NCBI GenBank assembly: GCA_920105805.1
Contig: CAKKTI010000320.1
Location: forward strand, 1 to 25,378
DNA length: 25,378 nucleotides
Origin: Condylostoma magnum
Lineage: Eukaryota; Ciliophora; Heterotrichea; Heterotrichida; Condylostomatidae
Direction of reading: 5' to 3'
In this document: piece after piece, positions 10,085 to 21,840 of the stretch
How positions within the stretch are numbered: the first letter of the stretch is position 1
Layout of the letters: every line of letters begins with the position of its first letter
Notes under the pieces: generated by a model
Databases searched by the model: none
Told to the model about the DNA's origin: nothing
The model's input: only the letters and a program-made list of their open reading frames with translations
Translations under genes and position numbers: made by a program

Positions 10085-13000
10085 ATGGAAAACGAGAATA
10101 ATCAGGACAACTAAAACCAAGAGCAAGGTTCTTCCCTTCAACAAGATTAAGCGGAACAATAAGTTCAATAACCCCCTCTGAATCCTCCTAACAATTCATA
10201 GCCTCCCCCATGGATGCAACAAGACTTCAAAATCGATGTAAAAGATCCTGCGACCTGTAGATAAGCAATACAAGACATATAGGAAACTAATCCTACCTTT
10301 GAGCAATTATGTGAAAAGTATCTTAACTCAACACCTGATACTGACCCTAAAGTAACTTTTAATCAGATTTTACTGTAGCAAATAACAAAGTTTTATACTG
10401 CAATCAGCATAAATTTAACATCAGCCCAGGACATTGATGCATTGAAGTAGTAAAACGAAGCATTGAAAGTACAGGCTGAGAAAAATAACGATAATTCTGA
10501 GGAAAGTGTTAAACAAGTTAAATAACTGACGGAATAAAACTAGTAACTATAAAAATAACTTGAAGAAGCCTAGAAAAACTAAAATCAAGGTAATTTAGAG
10601 GAGGTTAAGCAGTAAAACGCATAAATGTAGAAAAAGATTGAGGAGTATGATGCGAAGGTTAAGGAGTATTAATAAAAAGGAGATCCATAGGAGCTGGAGT
10701 AAGTGAAAACTTAAAATTAATAACTACAAAAGGAGTTATAAGAGCTAAGTAATAAAGGAAAATAAGAAGACACTAGCTCAGTAAAGCAATTAAACGATTA
10801 AATTTAATATCTCAAGGGATAAATTGATACACTCACTCATCAATTTGCAGTTATGCAGTCCTCGATTCATTAAGAATAGAAAAAATCATAAAATTTGCAG
10901 GAAGAGGTTAAAAAGGTGACTAATAAGAATATGTAAGAAGAGGATGAGATTTTCTAGTAGGCCGGCCCTGTAGAATTTGATATGGCAGCACCAGTTTAAA
11001 CTTTTTCAGAGCCACCTGCATAAGAAAAATTAACCCCACTGCCAGAAAAAGGAAGAATTGAGGATTTTATATCAGCAATTCCAGAAATGTAAAGCTCTGT
11101 TTTCTATTTTAAAGAAATACAGCAAAACGACTGTATAGAGCTAGATCAGTTTTAATTATTGATGGATCATAAGTTCAGAATGCCTTAATAAGATGCATAG
11201 GCTCTTTTCTTTAGTATTGATGAATGCTAAAGAGGCAAAATTTTTGGGTTTTAAATCTTTACTATAATTGATTTAATGAGACTTTGTATAGAAAATGGGA
11301 TAATTCAGTATGAGACTCCTAATGTTCCTTATAAATCCACATCAAAGGTCAATATATAAGTATCAAGCCTATTAAATACTGTAGCTAATAATATAGATGA
11401 ATACAACTCACCTACATACAACTATTTTACATAGGTTAGAGACACTAATACGTTTTTAAATCCTAATCAGTTTGCTAAGATAGTTGCTTCAGACTTAAAC
11501 GACGGGGAGGCAATTGCGGTATGCGGAGCATTAGACTTCTATAGAAACGGTATGGTCAAATTTTACCACTTTTTGGCAGTTATAGAAAGTTATAGGAAAA
11601 AGTTTATAGGGCCTTAGCCTTTGAAGGTTTATGCACCAAAGGTAAAAAAAGCAGCTGCTCCCGTTGAAGAGAAGAAAGCAGCATTGTTTGTTGAAGAAGA
11701 AGAGCCTGAAGGAGACGAATCTGCTCCTGTTGCTAAGTAAGATGTATAGAAAGTAGAAGAGGTAAAGAAAGAAGTAGTAAAAGAACCTGTAAAAGTAGAG
11801 GTAAAAGAACCTGTAAAAGCGGAAGTAAAGAAAGAAGAAGTCAAATAAGAAGCAAATAATCCGCTTAAAAATGTAATCTAATCCTCCGTGTAAACTCAAC
11901 AACTATCAGACGAGCAAAGAGCCTGTATAGAAAAATTTGCGACTTACGTTGGTGGTTAAAATGAGCGTGGAAAAGCTCTAAGCTCCCGTGATGTTTTTGG
12001 AATTTTAGACACAAATAAAGATGGAAAAATAACAGCAGAGGAGTTCATTCGTTGTATAAGACGCCTGCCAATAGATTTTTCATAAGAGGAAATTGATATA
12101 CTACTAAACCTCGCTGACAAGGACCACAACAATATAATATACTACGATGAGTACACTTAAGTAGCTTTATTAGTCCACTAGCACGTTGCGGCAAACAGCA
12201 AGGTTAAGGAATAGAACCCTAACATCCGCCCAATCAGTGAAATAGTGGGCCTTGATCGCAATATAAGTGAATTCGAGACAGGGTCGATTGACGAGGCTTT
12301 ATTTAAACTGAAGCTATACGCAGCCAATAACAACAATAACTCAGCAAGTCTATACAGAATATTCGAAAAACTAGACGATGACAAATCTGGAAGTCTAAAT
12401 AAGCTAGAGTTTTAACTTGCTTTAGACAGGACTCGTCTGGGATTCTCTAAGCTTATAAAGAAAGAAATGCTGTTCCTGGCTGATGCCAACAAAGATGGAG
12501 AGCTTCACTACAGTGAATTCATTGATTTCATATACAACTACAATTTCAGTAATAAGTCACCCCTTATGCAAGAACTCCTCAAAGCAGATTTCTCCCTTCC
12601 TCCAGTGATGACTAACAATTTTTCCTCGATTATCCACAAAGGTGTCGCAGGGCAGAAAAGTGACGACTAACAAGCAATCCATGAGCTCCAATACTACCAA
12701 ATAGAGCCTGAACGTGATTACTTTAACAAATACAAGCCTCACTACACAACCATCCTTAATTCCGAGATGGCAGCTCTTAAGCGATGCATGGAACTACTGG
12801 AATCCTCAATAGGGGACTTCAAAGACCCTGATTTTGGCCCAGAAATGGATAAGCAGGGTGCGTTTTGTATATACTGGGACGGTGAGCCCCCAAGTTCTGT
12901 ATTTCCTCCTGCGGAGGAACTGCAATGGTCCCGTCCGAAGGAATGGCTGGATAACCCTTCCTTCTTTGACGAAGATATTAGCTCCAATGACGTTATATAA

Positions 13001-14485
13001 GGCACACTAGGCGACTGCTGGTTTATCGGTGCACTGAGTGTACTGGCTACTAGAGATGAGCTGGTGGAAGGAAGTGTGCGTTCTTTGCAATCAGGGAGTC
13101 AGGTTACTAAAGAAACTGTAATGGGAATTTCTAAAGGAGTCTATCCTCCATTATTCCATTGCTTTGCTGACCGTGGGCTGTATGTAATACGATTTTTCAA
13201 AAACGCTGGGTGGAGATGGGTGATAATAGACGACAGACTGCCTGTGTTTGGCGGAAACGGAGTATAAACGGACTATGTGTTTGGGCATTGCAAGAATCCT
13301 AATGAGTTGTGGGTTGCTATTATAGAGAAGGCCTATGCTAAATTGCACGGATGCTACTATGCATTATCAGGCGGGCTGATTGATGACGGGCTGGTGGATA
13401 TGACTGGATTTGTAGCAGAGAAGGTGAAAGTGTCGGGGTCTCAGAGTTTTTTGGGAAATGCTCCAGAATAACCCTCGGAAAAGGCGGAGTAGTTGTGGGA
13501 TAAGATTTCTAGGTGGGATAAGGAAGGAACGTTGATGGGATGTTCTATAGAGGGAGAGGGAACGGAGGCAGATGTGGTTATTGACGGAGAGATGACTGGG
13601 CTGTTGTCTAGGCATGCGTATTCTATAATTGATACACTGTTTATATAGAATCCAAGCGCAGAGAATGGGAAAGGAAGACATAGGTTGTTGAGGGTTAGGA
13701 ATCCTTGGGGGTAAAGAGAATGGCAGGGGAAGTGGAGTGATACTAGTGATGAGTTAAGAATGAATATGGCACTAGTTAGAAGAGAAGTCGATAAATTGTA
13801 AGGCGGAGAGCATTGGGATCCAGATGACCATAATGATGGAACGTTTTTAATGTCATTTAAGGACTGGAGATCTATATATGGAAATCTGTTTGCATGTGTT
13901 GACTTTACTGATGAGTGGTCAGGTCTAAGATTCAATGATAAATGGACAAAATAGAACTCCGGAGGAGTTCCAACTAAAAATACTCAATAACAATGTATTG
14001 ATTGGGCTAAAAATCCCTAATTTATACTAGAACTCAGACATGGCAGTGAGATTTTCATATCCTTGCAATAAGAAGACGGGAGATTTAAGACTGGGCTAGA
14101 GTTTCCTTATGACGGATTTGTTAATACTGCATGTTTCTCTGTTATGAGGATGGATCCAAATGAAACTAGGCTGAATGTATTTGATCCTAGTAAGATTGTT
14201 ACTCTTTCTGTATTGAAACTTCACAGAGAAGTGCACAAAAGACTTAACTTGGAGCCAGGGAAGTATGCCATTGTACCGTCTACTATGGATGCGGGGAGCG
14301 TGGGGGAATTTTGGCTCAGTGTGTACTTTTCTGTATCTAAAAGGTCTATTAAACTGTATAAAGCTGATGAACCGGACAACAAGGGAAGTACTATTGAAGA
14401 GGAGGAAGAAATCACTCAGGATGATATAACTGACGGATATGTTAAAATGATCCAATCCCTAGTCACCTATCTTCATAGTCTTTAG
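10085..14485 (+). CDS. Calpain-family cysteine protease with N-terminal coiled coil and four EF-hands (1466 aa)
   Basis: A continuous frame with no intron. Residues 1-90 are Gln/Pro/Asn-rich; about 115-310 form a long Gln/Glu/Lys coiled coil; about 530-590 is a Lys/Glu/Val/Pro-repeat linker. Four EF-hands follow with loops starting at about 642 (DTNKDGKITAEE), 678 (DKDHNNIIYYDE), 764 (DDDKSGSLNKLE) and 800 (DANKDGELHYSE). The CysPc domain holds the full triad: Cys978 (GTLGDCWFIGAL), His1177 (RHAYSI), Asn1206 (RNPWG). A calpain beta-sandwich follows (FILELRHGSEIFISLQQEDG, then LEPGKYAIVP, then GEFWLSVYF). It should be a calcium-regulated cytosolic protease. Animal calpains carry their EF-hands after the protease, so this order is unusual. 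Gln is often TAA/TAG but no TGA occurs in 1466 codons. Terminator TAG 14483-14485; the last Gln TAA is 138 codons earlier. Confidence 0.95.
11777..11842 (+). repeat. Short tandem repeat inside the calpain linker
   Basis: A 19-base unit (GTAAAAGAACCTGTAAAAG) occurs at 11777 and again at 11801, a 24-bp (8-codon) period, continuing imperfectly downstream. It encodes VKEPVKxE-type repeats in a low-complexity charged linker before the EF-hands and probably expands by slippage. Confidence 0.75.
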
Positions 14486-14502
14486 TTAATTATTACTTTA
14501 GT

Positions 14503-15126
14503 ATGGATGTTTAAGAGCCTGAATGGGCTCATTTAATATAAAGAAAAAGGAAAATTGGAAGAAGAGCGTATTGACTGAAGCGTAGAAGCAAGTTAGATTA
14601 GCCAAATATCGATTTTTTAAGAAATTTCAAATTCAGACAGACTAAATTTTGAGGAAAGCTGAGAAATGCTAAATCAGTTGAAAAAATTAGAAATTTTAAA
14701 GAAAATCCAGAGTTAGAAATGCTAATTAGAAATAGTAAATTAGAAAGATTTGCTAAATAACTGCCACAATTGATTAATGTTTCTTGTGAGAGCAATAATA
14801 AAAGAAATAGTAAGAAAGTATCAAAGATATAACCAATTAGTAACAAATTTTCTAGTGCTGATATTACTTATAATTTTACAGATTTAAAACCTCTTTTTGC
14901 ATCAATGTCTCCTAATAAGTATTAAAGAGATACAAGTATAGTTATAAGAGATTCACCTAAGTATAAAAGTGTGTAATCTAGGTATAGATAAGATTATTTT
15001 GATTTAAAGAAATCTATATAAAATAGATTACAAAATAACAACAAAGAAAGAAGATTTAGATCTATCTCTAGTATAAGGTAAAAGATGAAAATAATAAGAC
15101 GAAATCATAACAAAACACCTTATTAA
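14503..15126 (+). CDS. Small basic protein, unrecognised (207 aa)
   Basis: Continuous frame from ATG 14503, beginning MDVQEPEWAHLIQRKRKIGR. Very rich in Lys, Arg, Asn and Ser, with no membrane segment and no domain I recognise. Two in-frame TGAs (14572-14574 and 14650-14652) would be Trp, in RAYWLKRRSK and TKFWGKLRNAK, each in an aromatic/basic context. The C-terminal half is probably disordered (DSPKYKSVQSRYRQ, RRFRSISSIRQKMK). Ends at tandem TAA TAA (15124-15129); the nearest Gln TAA is 14 codons upstream. It starts 17 bp after the calpain stop. The charge suggests a microtubule- or nucleic-acid-binding role, which is only a guess. The following 151 bp (15127-15277) hold nothing recognisable. 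Confidence 0.65.
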
Positions 15127-15277
15127 TAAAATATACTAGTCATTTTTTATACTTTAGTTAGTATTCATATACTTTCCCTTTTTATACATAAGCTATCATA
15201 TAAGCTCATATCCCTTCAAAAAGGCATTGAAATTCATATAAACCTTAAAATACGCTTAGTAGGTTGAGTTTAAATTT

Positions 15278-17092
15278 ATGATAATAAAAATGTAGGATTG
15301 AACATGCGGTAGCACAATTGACAGTTTGAGTAATGAAGGCTAAATCTGAGAAAGAATACTACACCTGTAAACTAGACTAAATCACCTATAAAAGCTAAAC
15401 AATAAAATCAACGTAGAAAATATCCAACTTTAATCTAAATGCAATGAACTATAACACTAAAATAAGCAAATCTTAGGCAAATTTTCAAGTCCTTCTGAAT
15501 TAGAAACGGAAAGAAACAGCATTATAGAAAGAAATAGTAGGTTAGAGGAAATATTAATACAGTCTTATTAAGAAATTGATTAATTAAAGAAGTTTGCAAA
15601 ACGTTATAAAAGGAATTAAATTGATAATGACGAGCTAAAATTTTAAGTCGAAAAATACTAAAACTAAATCAAAATCAAGGATAAGCAAATTTCAAACTTA
15701 AAGTTTACAAATGAATAATATAAAGGATAACTAGAAGCTGTAAGAAAAATGTAAGATAAGTTATAGCTTAGTATAGAAAATGAGAAAAAGACAAAGGAAA
15801 GCTACTAGAAATAATTAGAAAGGGTTTAAAATGATTTTAATTTTTAACTAGAATCAAAAGATAAGCTGACTAAGCGATTTAATGAATTAGAGTCAATGTA
15901 TAGTGAGCTTTAGAATAGCAATAATGATTACGCAAATTTAATTGAAACGTTTAAGGAATAAATAGATAGTATGTAAATAAGAATGGAAGGGTATGATAAA
16001 AATATTTTAAGTTAATAGGAAATCTTTTAATAAACTGAAGAAAACTTATAAAAGAAGATTAAAGACCTATAGGATTTAAATTCTGAGTACAAAGAAGAAA
16101 TAGATTATTTAAATAGTGCTATAGAAAGTAGCGGAAAGTAAATGGAATAATTATAAGAGTAATACAACGCTTCAGTATAAGCATTTGATGAAAAGAATAG
16201 CAATAGATAAATACAACACACTATATGCTTTGAATTGATGGGATTAGATAAGTTCAATAAGTCTTTATAAACTGACATAAAAGACTCTCTATACACCATG
16301 ATTTAATAATAATAATACATTGAAATATCTCCATAAGAATAGCAGTAAATAGTTAACAGATAATTAAGTACAATTTAGTATCAATAATACATAACAATAT
16401 CCCCATATCAACTAAAGTCAATAATGTAATCTTAACACATCATACAAATTTTCCCATAAGAACATCAAGAATAAAACAGTCAACAACAAAGTCTTCTTCT
16501 ATAAAACAAGTACTAAGGCGAGTAAATAATCCAATTGCAAAACTAACTTAAAATATAATAAGAAAACGATTACAAGTACCAAAGCTTCTTTAAAAAGCAT
16601 GAGTAATTAGAATCCAACAAGCAAGATTTAAAAGTGCTAATACAAGATATGCAAGAGTAAATAAATGAAATAAAGAGCCTAAATAACGCTTCTAACAAAG
16701 CCTTAAACTCAAACGAAGCTCCTCCTAGCTACGAGACCTTCAATTAATAACTAAATCCTTATGACAACTCAATGCAGTACACTTCCTCATCAGTAAGCCA
16801 GATACTAGACATAGAAAACTCACACATCTCAAAATTAAAAAATGATAAAAAGCTGCTGAAACAACAATTATAAGACTTGCAGTTTTAATACGACTAGCTT
16901 AAATCAGAACAATAAAACAAGGAGGATATCATAGACCCTCAAAACAGTATAAAAAATGTATTTTCTAGCTGGATTTAAAATACAGTGGTATAAAAGCAGC
17001 CGACTCCTGAGCCAATTCTAGATGACGATTCAGACTCAATATCATCTCCAGGAATCGGCTCAAATGCATCATCAGATGACAGTTATTTTTAG
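15278..17092 (+). CDS. Long coiled-coil protein (604 aa)
   Basis: One continuous frame with very dense TAA/TAG Gln codons. Residues about 20-310 and 400-560 are heptad-type coiled coil (ERNSRLEEILIQSYQEIDQL, QKKIKDLQDLNSEYKEEIDY, KLKNDKKLLKQQLQDLQFQY). Between them, about 330-390, lies a Gln-rich stretch with three similar YITISP/YIEISP/IIQIFP motifs that looks like an internal repeat. The C-terminus is acidic and Ser-rich (DDDSDSISSPGIGSNASSDD). Two early TGAs (15299 and 15347) would be Trp near the N-terminus; alternatively translation begins at a later Met and those belong to the leader. Such proteins are typical of ciliate basal bodies and cortical cytoskeleton, but no family is recognised. 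Terminator TAG 17090-17092, 16 bp from the convergent MORN gene. Confidence 0.8.
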
Positions 17093-17108
17093 ATAAAACA
17101 TACAATTT

Positions 17109-18038
17109 CTAAACCCATTTTACAAACTTTCCATTGTTCCAGAGTCCCTTTTTAACTCCTTTAGTAGTATACACTTCTCCATTTCCATGCTATTTGCCTT
17201 CAAACCAGTTTCCAGCATACCGCTTTCCATCAGGTCAAAAATATGTTCCAAATCCTGATTTTTTATCTTGAATAAATTCACCTTCGTATTTTCTATTATC
17301 AGGGTATCTTATCACGCCTTTTCCATGCATTTTTCCTTATCTCCACTCCCCTACATAAATAGTATCATCAGATCATATATACTCACCCTATCCATTTATA
17401 AGATTATCATAAAACTCTCCTTTATATCTGTTTCCATTAGGCCAAACTAAAGTTCCTTGACCTTATTTCTTCCCGTCTTTAAATTATCCAACATACTTCA
17501 TGCCATCATTTCATATCTCTATTCCGTTACCGTTTTACAAATCATCTTCCCAGTCTCCATTGTAACTGCTTCCCTTTATGTAACTATATAATTTCCCATT
17601 TCCATGCATTTTGCCTTATTTAAACTCTCCTTCGAAGTAGTCTCCGTTGTCGTATATGTATCTGCCAAATCCGTCTTGCTTTCCCTGGCGCCACTCACCT
17701 TCGAATACAGAGCCATTCTTATAAAACACCATTCCAAATTGAGTTGAATCTGATTATGGATCCACGTTTCCTATCAAACAACTGCCTTCAATTAATCTCT
17801 TACGAGGTCCTACAATCTCTTAGTATCTGTCAAGCTTCTCGTATGTTAAAAGCGCCTGTTTTGTTAGAAGATTCGTGGGAACGAGGCCGTCTGTTGATCC
17901 TATACTTTAAGCATCTTCAAATATATTGATTTCTTCTTACTGTATAATAGAATTCATTTTCATAGCTGGCAAAGAGCTTTCTAGATTTGTTTCATTTAAA
18001 TTGATTTCTTTTGTATCGCAGCATTGGACCATTCCCAT
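17109..18038 (-). CDS. MORN-repeat protein with likely lipidated N-terminus (309 aa)
   Basis: After a 125-residue N-terminal region, about eight MORN repeats follow (SVFEGEWRQGKQDGFGRYIY, YFEGEFKQGKMHGNGKLY, YVGQFKDGKKQGQGTLVW, YKGEFYDNLINGQGEYIW, YVGEWRQGKMHGKGV, YEGEFIQDKKSGFGTYFW, YAGNWFEGKQHGNGEVY). Three repeats have the conserved Trp before the D/N-G turn coded by TGA (17511, 17373 and 17235 on the plus numbering). The start ATG GGA gives MGMVQCC, a probable N-myristoylation and palmitoylation signal, so the protein likely sits on the inner face of a membrane; MORN repeats bind lipids or scaffold cortical and ciliary structures. The frame is continuous. Terminator TAG 17109-17111, 16 bp from the convergent gene. 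Confidence 0.92.
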
Positions 18039-18118
18039 TTTTTATAACTTTATATACAAAATTTCTACTACTTTTTTAGTTTTCTTAATTTTGGCAGTCT
18101 TACATGCTTTTATTTAAT

Positions 18119-18457
18119 TTATGTGTATGACTCTCTACTTGATGCTGGAATTGAAACGGTTCGAGATGATGGAAAAATTAATCTAAATGATGGGTTATAT
18201 TATAAAGGGTCAGGTGTAGAGTTTTACCTCTTTTATAGTCTTTCTCTAGATACAGACACAAAGCTGCTAGAAGGCTGTATCCTTGGTTTTAGTTAACTAT
18301 CAGCAGACTGCTGTCTAAGCAATTTTCTGAATTCCTTTTACAACTTTTAGAAGCTAAGCTTGTCTTCTTATTGCCTTCGTACTTAAAATCTTAGCTTGAA
18401 TTTCTAGTTTATGAGTCTAGCCGTTCTAGATAAGAGTCTTCCTTTAAATGAATCCAT
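18119..18457 (-). CDS. Small basic protein with Pro/Ser-rich tail (112 aa)
   Basis: Starts MDSFKGRLLSRTARLINQKF and is strongly basic and Gln-rich in its first 75 residues (QKLQKEFRKLLRQQS), then has a Ser/Pro-rich tail containing STPDPLQYNPSFRLIF, which resembles the P-x-x-Y-x-P motifs of ciliary microtubule-associated proteins such as STPG-type repeats. That similarity is weak and only suggestive. Ends ASSRESYT with TAA 18119-18121; the nearest Gln TAA is about 27 codons earlier. The ATG lies only 4 bp after the TAG of the upstream Nudix gene, so the Nudix 3' UTR and this gene's 5' UTR must overlap or be almost absent. 80 bp separate it from the MORN gene. Confidence 0.65.
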
Positions 18458-18461
18458 TTTG

Positions 18462-19298
18462 CTAAAGTTTAGGATTTATATCTACTGATGATATTTTTAG
18501 TTCTTCTGGAATCCAGTTCAGTAAATAGGTTAGGCTCTGTATAACACTTACTCTTCTAGTGAATCCTCATAGCAAATACTCGCTAAAGTTGTCTTATTTG
18601 CTACCTTGATTAGAATCGGGTATATGGACAGTTGGCCTTAGTGGTATTTTTACTCCTGTAGCATTTCCTATCATCTCTCTCGTTATGTTTCACCGCTGGT
18701 ACTTATCAAGTATGTAATCTGGAACACCTTGTATATAAGTGTTGTAGTTGTAGGTCATTGTGCTGAAGGACACCCATCTATACGACTCAACCTCATACTG
18801 ATTTAGATATAAAGGAAAGGGTTCTGGTAAGAGCCACAAAAATGCTTTGTATATCTTACTGTTTATTTTAATCTAGCCTCTTGCAGTAAGACGTTGAGCT
18901 TAATCCAGTGTAGTTGGAATAGTGCCTAAAAAGTGAAAATTTGAACTGGTTAAGTCAACACCTATTTCTTCCCAGGCTTCTCGTATACCTGCTTATAAAT
19001 GTGTCTCATTTTCTTCTATTCTTCCCCCTGGAAATGCTATTTCACCACTATGTCTATCTTTAAGAGAAGAAGACCGTTTTATTAGTAAAAACTAAAGCTC
19101 TCCCCGCTGTATTCACTACGAGTTTTGTATAAACTCCTCTAACTACTCATGTGATACTATGTTGTTAATTATCTGATTTTATTAAATACTAGTACTGGCG
19201 AATCTAAATATCAAACAAGTACTTGCTATAGAGTTGTAATCCTATGCAAAAGTGCTTTTAAAGTGCTTGGAAAGGTGAAGTATAATCTGATAACTCAT
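18462..19298 (-). CDS. CoA-diphosphatase-type Nudix hydrolase (NUDT7/NUDT8-like, 278 aa)
   Basis: The Nudix box is complete: G92-RIEEN-E-THLQAGI-REAWEEIGV (consensus Gx5Ex7REUxEExGU), which binds the catalytic metal. Just before it, LLIKRSSSLKDRHSGEIAFP matches the CoA-pyrophosphatase signature. The family cleaves CoA and acyl-CoA to phosphopantetheine and 3',5'-ADP in peroxisomes or mitochondria. The C-terminal LLWGFT is the usual WG[LF]T motif, and its Trp is TGA 18567-18569; other Trp are TGA at 18690 and 19113. A possible in-frame 15-nt intron lies at 18537-18551. Terminator TAG 18462-18464; the last in-frame Trp TGA is about 35 codons earlier. It starts 24 bp after the GBP-like gene. Confidence 0.9.
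18537..18551 (-). other. Possible 15-nt intron in the Nudix gene
   Basis: On the minus strand GTAAGTGTTATACAG has a canonical GTAAGT donor and CAG acceptor and the typical heterotrich length. Because 15 is divisible by three the frame is open either way: TRRSLTYLL if spliced, five extra residues (VSVIQ) if not. Confidence 0.5.
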
Positions 19299-19322
19299 GA
19301 TAATAAATGAAATAATTAAACT

Positions 19323-21821
19323 CTAAAACTTAATCCTATATCTAGTTAAAATATCTCTTACTTGCTCTCTATTAATATCGTTGTGAATTCTGTTCATCAG
19401 CCCACTTAAATTCCCCTTTCTATTCTTTAGTACATCCAATGCAGATCTCATTACCTTTATCAACGTATCATTGTCGTCAGTGAACTCGGCAATTTCAGTC
19501 TTAAGTCTTGATATATCCATCATCTTATCCTCCGCATCACAACGAGCTACTTCAATTTCTTGCTTATACGACTCAAGTACTTCATATTGATCTGATAACT
19601 ACTGTTCTCGCCTAGCAAGCTCACTCAGTTACTCCATTTTCTCCTCCATTAGCCGCTTTATTTGCTCCTCACGTTCTGCGTTAAGCTTTTTAGAAGCATC
19701 GATTTACTCCTCTACATTTTCTTATGTAGCTGTTAGTAATTCATTCTAGTTTTATAAAGTTTCTTAGTACTTTTTATTTATAGCTTCTTTCTCTAGCTTT
19801 TCCTTATACAATTTTTCCTCGTATTCTTCTATAAGTTTATTCTTCAGCTCCTGTTCTCTCATTCTGAATTAGTTTAACTCCGTTTATAACTAGGCTACTC
19901 TTTCTAATTATGCTAGGTACTTCTGATTAGCAGTTTGTTCTCTGGAGAATTTATTAAGTATGTCTTCTAAGTACCCTTTGAGAGATTTCAGTAGATTAGA
20001 GTCTTGTCTGGGAGAGGGAGACTCGCTTTAGTTCTCCATTAACTTTATTCGTCTTGACAGCTCATTAATCGATTCATTCTTTTCATTAGTCAGCTTTTCT
20101 TACTCCTCTCTTAATTCATCGATTATTTGTTCAAACCTACTGTTTTCAGTCTAGAGCCTTTGTATACGGTTTTCATAGTCTTGTATTCTTTTTTCGTATA
20201 TTTCACGCTCAGCGTCTATCATCAGCTCTCTTTCCTTTTATGATTATTACAACTCTAGTCGTAAACCTTGAATTTCCCTGGTTTACTCCCTCACACGAGT
20301 CTCAGATGTATGAATTCTCATATTCACTCCTTATTGCAACTCAGTTATCTGGCCATCTCGTTGTTCTAGTATTTTATCATAACTTTTCTTTAAATCTTCG
20401 ATTTGTTGTTTTAGCTTCTAATTTTCTAGTTTTTAATCATCTTTTTGCTTTACTACAGATTTCAGCTCTCTTTGCACCTCTTCCTTTTCATTAGAGCATT
20501 GTCCTTGTATATCTCGCATAATGCTGCATAGATATGGTATAATGAAAGTAACCTCCTCACTAAACACTGTGTTTACCGATGGACCTTAATTAGAGTCCTT
20601 GTACATTTAAATACAGCTTAAAAGCTCCTTTTCAACTTCAGCAACTGAGAAATTCGCTTACTAGGCCCCTTCACTCTTCTTAATAGACTCGAAGATAGTT
20701 TAGAATGACTCCTTGGCTTTTTCCTGACTTAAATTACTATTATTCTCCCTTAAATCCGCATAATAAGCTTCAATTCTCTCAACTAAAGATATCCTTTCAT
20801 CCTGAACCTCCTCTTACTCAAGATAAACCTTTAATTACTTATCAAACTGCTCAAAAAGTTACTTGGAAGCAGAAACGTGCTCATTGTACAAATTCTCTTC
20901 ATCACATGGTAGATCCTCCTCTAGTAGATTCATTTTGTCAAGATACTCTATGAAATATTTTTCCTTTATCCTCCTAGCCTCAGCCGCAACTCCTCTCTCA
21001 AAAGCTCTGATAATAACAGCAGATGCATTCTTTTAAGTCCTATGCACGAATGCTTGTGCTATATTACATAAAACTGACCCTGTTATAGGCTTTGATATAA
21101 TTTCTTTCAACGGGGCTTCAGTTTTTATGTAGTTTAAAAGATTTTCTATGGAATTAGACCCAAAACTAAGCTCTGACTGCGGTACATGGAACAATTTCCT
21201 GTCTTAGAAATAATGTTTAATAAAATTCTTCACTTCAGTAGTGTTTATAGGATCCGAGGGGTTCATAACCAATGCATTCTCTAGTAAATTCTCATCAGCC
21301 AACTAATCCTGTATAACCACTACTCCTAAATTCGGGAAATACTTAGGCAACACTTACAAAGAGTTTATGTTTTTCTGTACTTGAATCAAAGTAGGCAACT
21401 CAACCAGCGGTATCCACTTCTCCAACGAATCTTCAATGGATTCATTAATAACCAGTAAGGTCTAAGAACTCAGCATTATGGCGACTGATAGCAACTAGCT
21501 TACCATTTTTCCACGATCTGAATTAATTCCCTCACAGTCGAAAAACAGTACATCTACTTCTACTTCATTTCCAAAGTGGTCGCTTCTGTTTACCTAAACT
21601 GTTTAATTTCATACATAAACGCCTTAGTTATCACGGCTTAGCTCTCCCGGATGGTTAACTAAGGCTGAGTTCAACTGTTCTTTTTAAGATTCGATTAACC
21701 CCATAGTCAAAACTGTTATCGTAGGGCGAGTTAGGCCCTAGAGGAAGGATATCCCCTCACCTGTGACTTCAAGGTGGGACCCTTGAGCCTGAATCAGACA
21801 AATTGGTCTGGCTAAGTCCAT
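19323..21821 (-). CDS. GBP/atlastin-like large GTPase-fold protein with degenerate P-loop and coiled coil (832 aa)
   Basis: The N-terminus follows guanylate-binding proteins: ARPICLIQAQGSHLEV, LTRPTITVLTMGLIESQKEQ, GVYVWNQ (GIWMW in GBPs; Trp71 is TGA), then VDVLFFDCEG with the G3 DxxG motif at 95-98, and LLSVAIMLSSQTLLVINES. The P-loop that should read GLYRTGKSYLMN is GLIESQKEQLN (residues 41-51): Lys is kept but the Gly before it and the Ser after it are lost, so GTP binding is doubtful. Residues about 270-400 are a helical middle part, and about 440-790 a long coiled coil (KLENQKLKQQIEDLKKSYDK, KRLMEEKMEQLSELARREQQ). A membrane-associated scaffold or pseudo-GTPase role is inferred. The frame is continuous. 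Terminator TAG 19323-19325; the last Gln TAG is 92 codons earlier. It starts 19 bp after the upstream gene. Confidence 0.88.
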
Positions 21822-21840
21822 TTTTAGTAATTTATTAGAA

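Noticed and set aside
11531-11902. Minus-strand ORFs rich in Phe, Ser and Tyr
   Set aside because: Antisense shadows of the Lys/Glu/Val repeat linker of the calpain.
12178-14455. Several minus-strand ORFs, one of 164 residues
   Set aside because: All are antisense to the calpain EF-hand and protease domains, which have clear catalytic and calcium-binding motifs in one plus-strand frame.
17268-18117. Plus-strand ORFs over the MORN gene
   Set aside because: Shadows of the minus-strand MORN repeats and N-terminal region.
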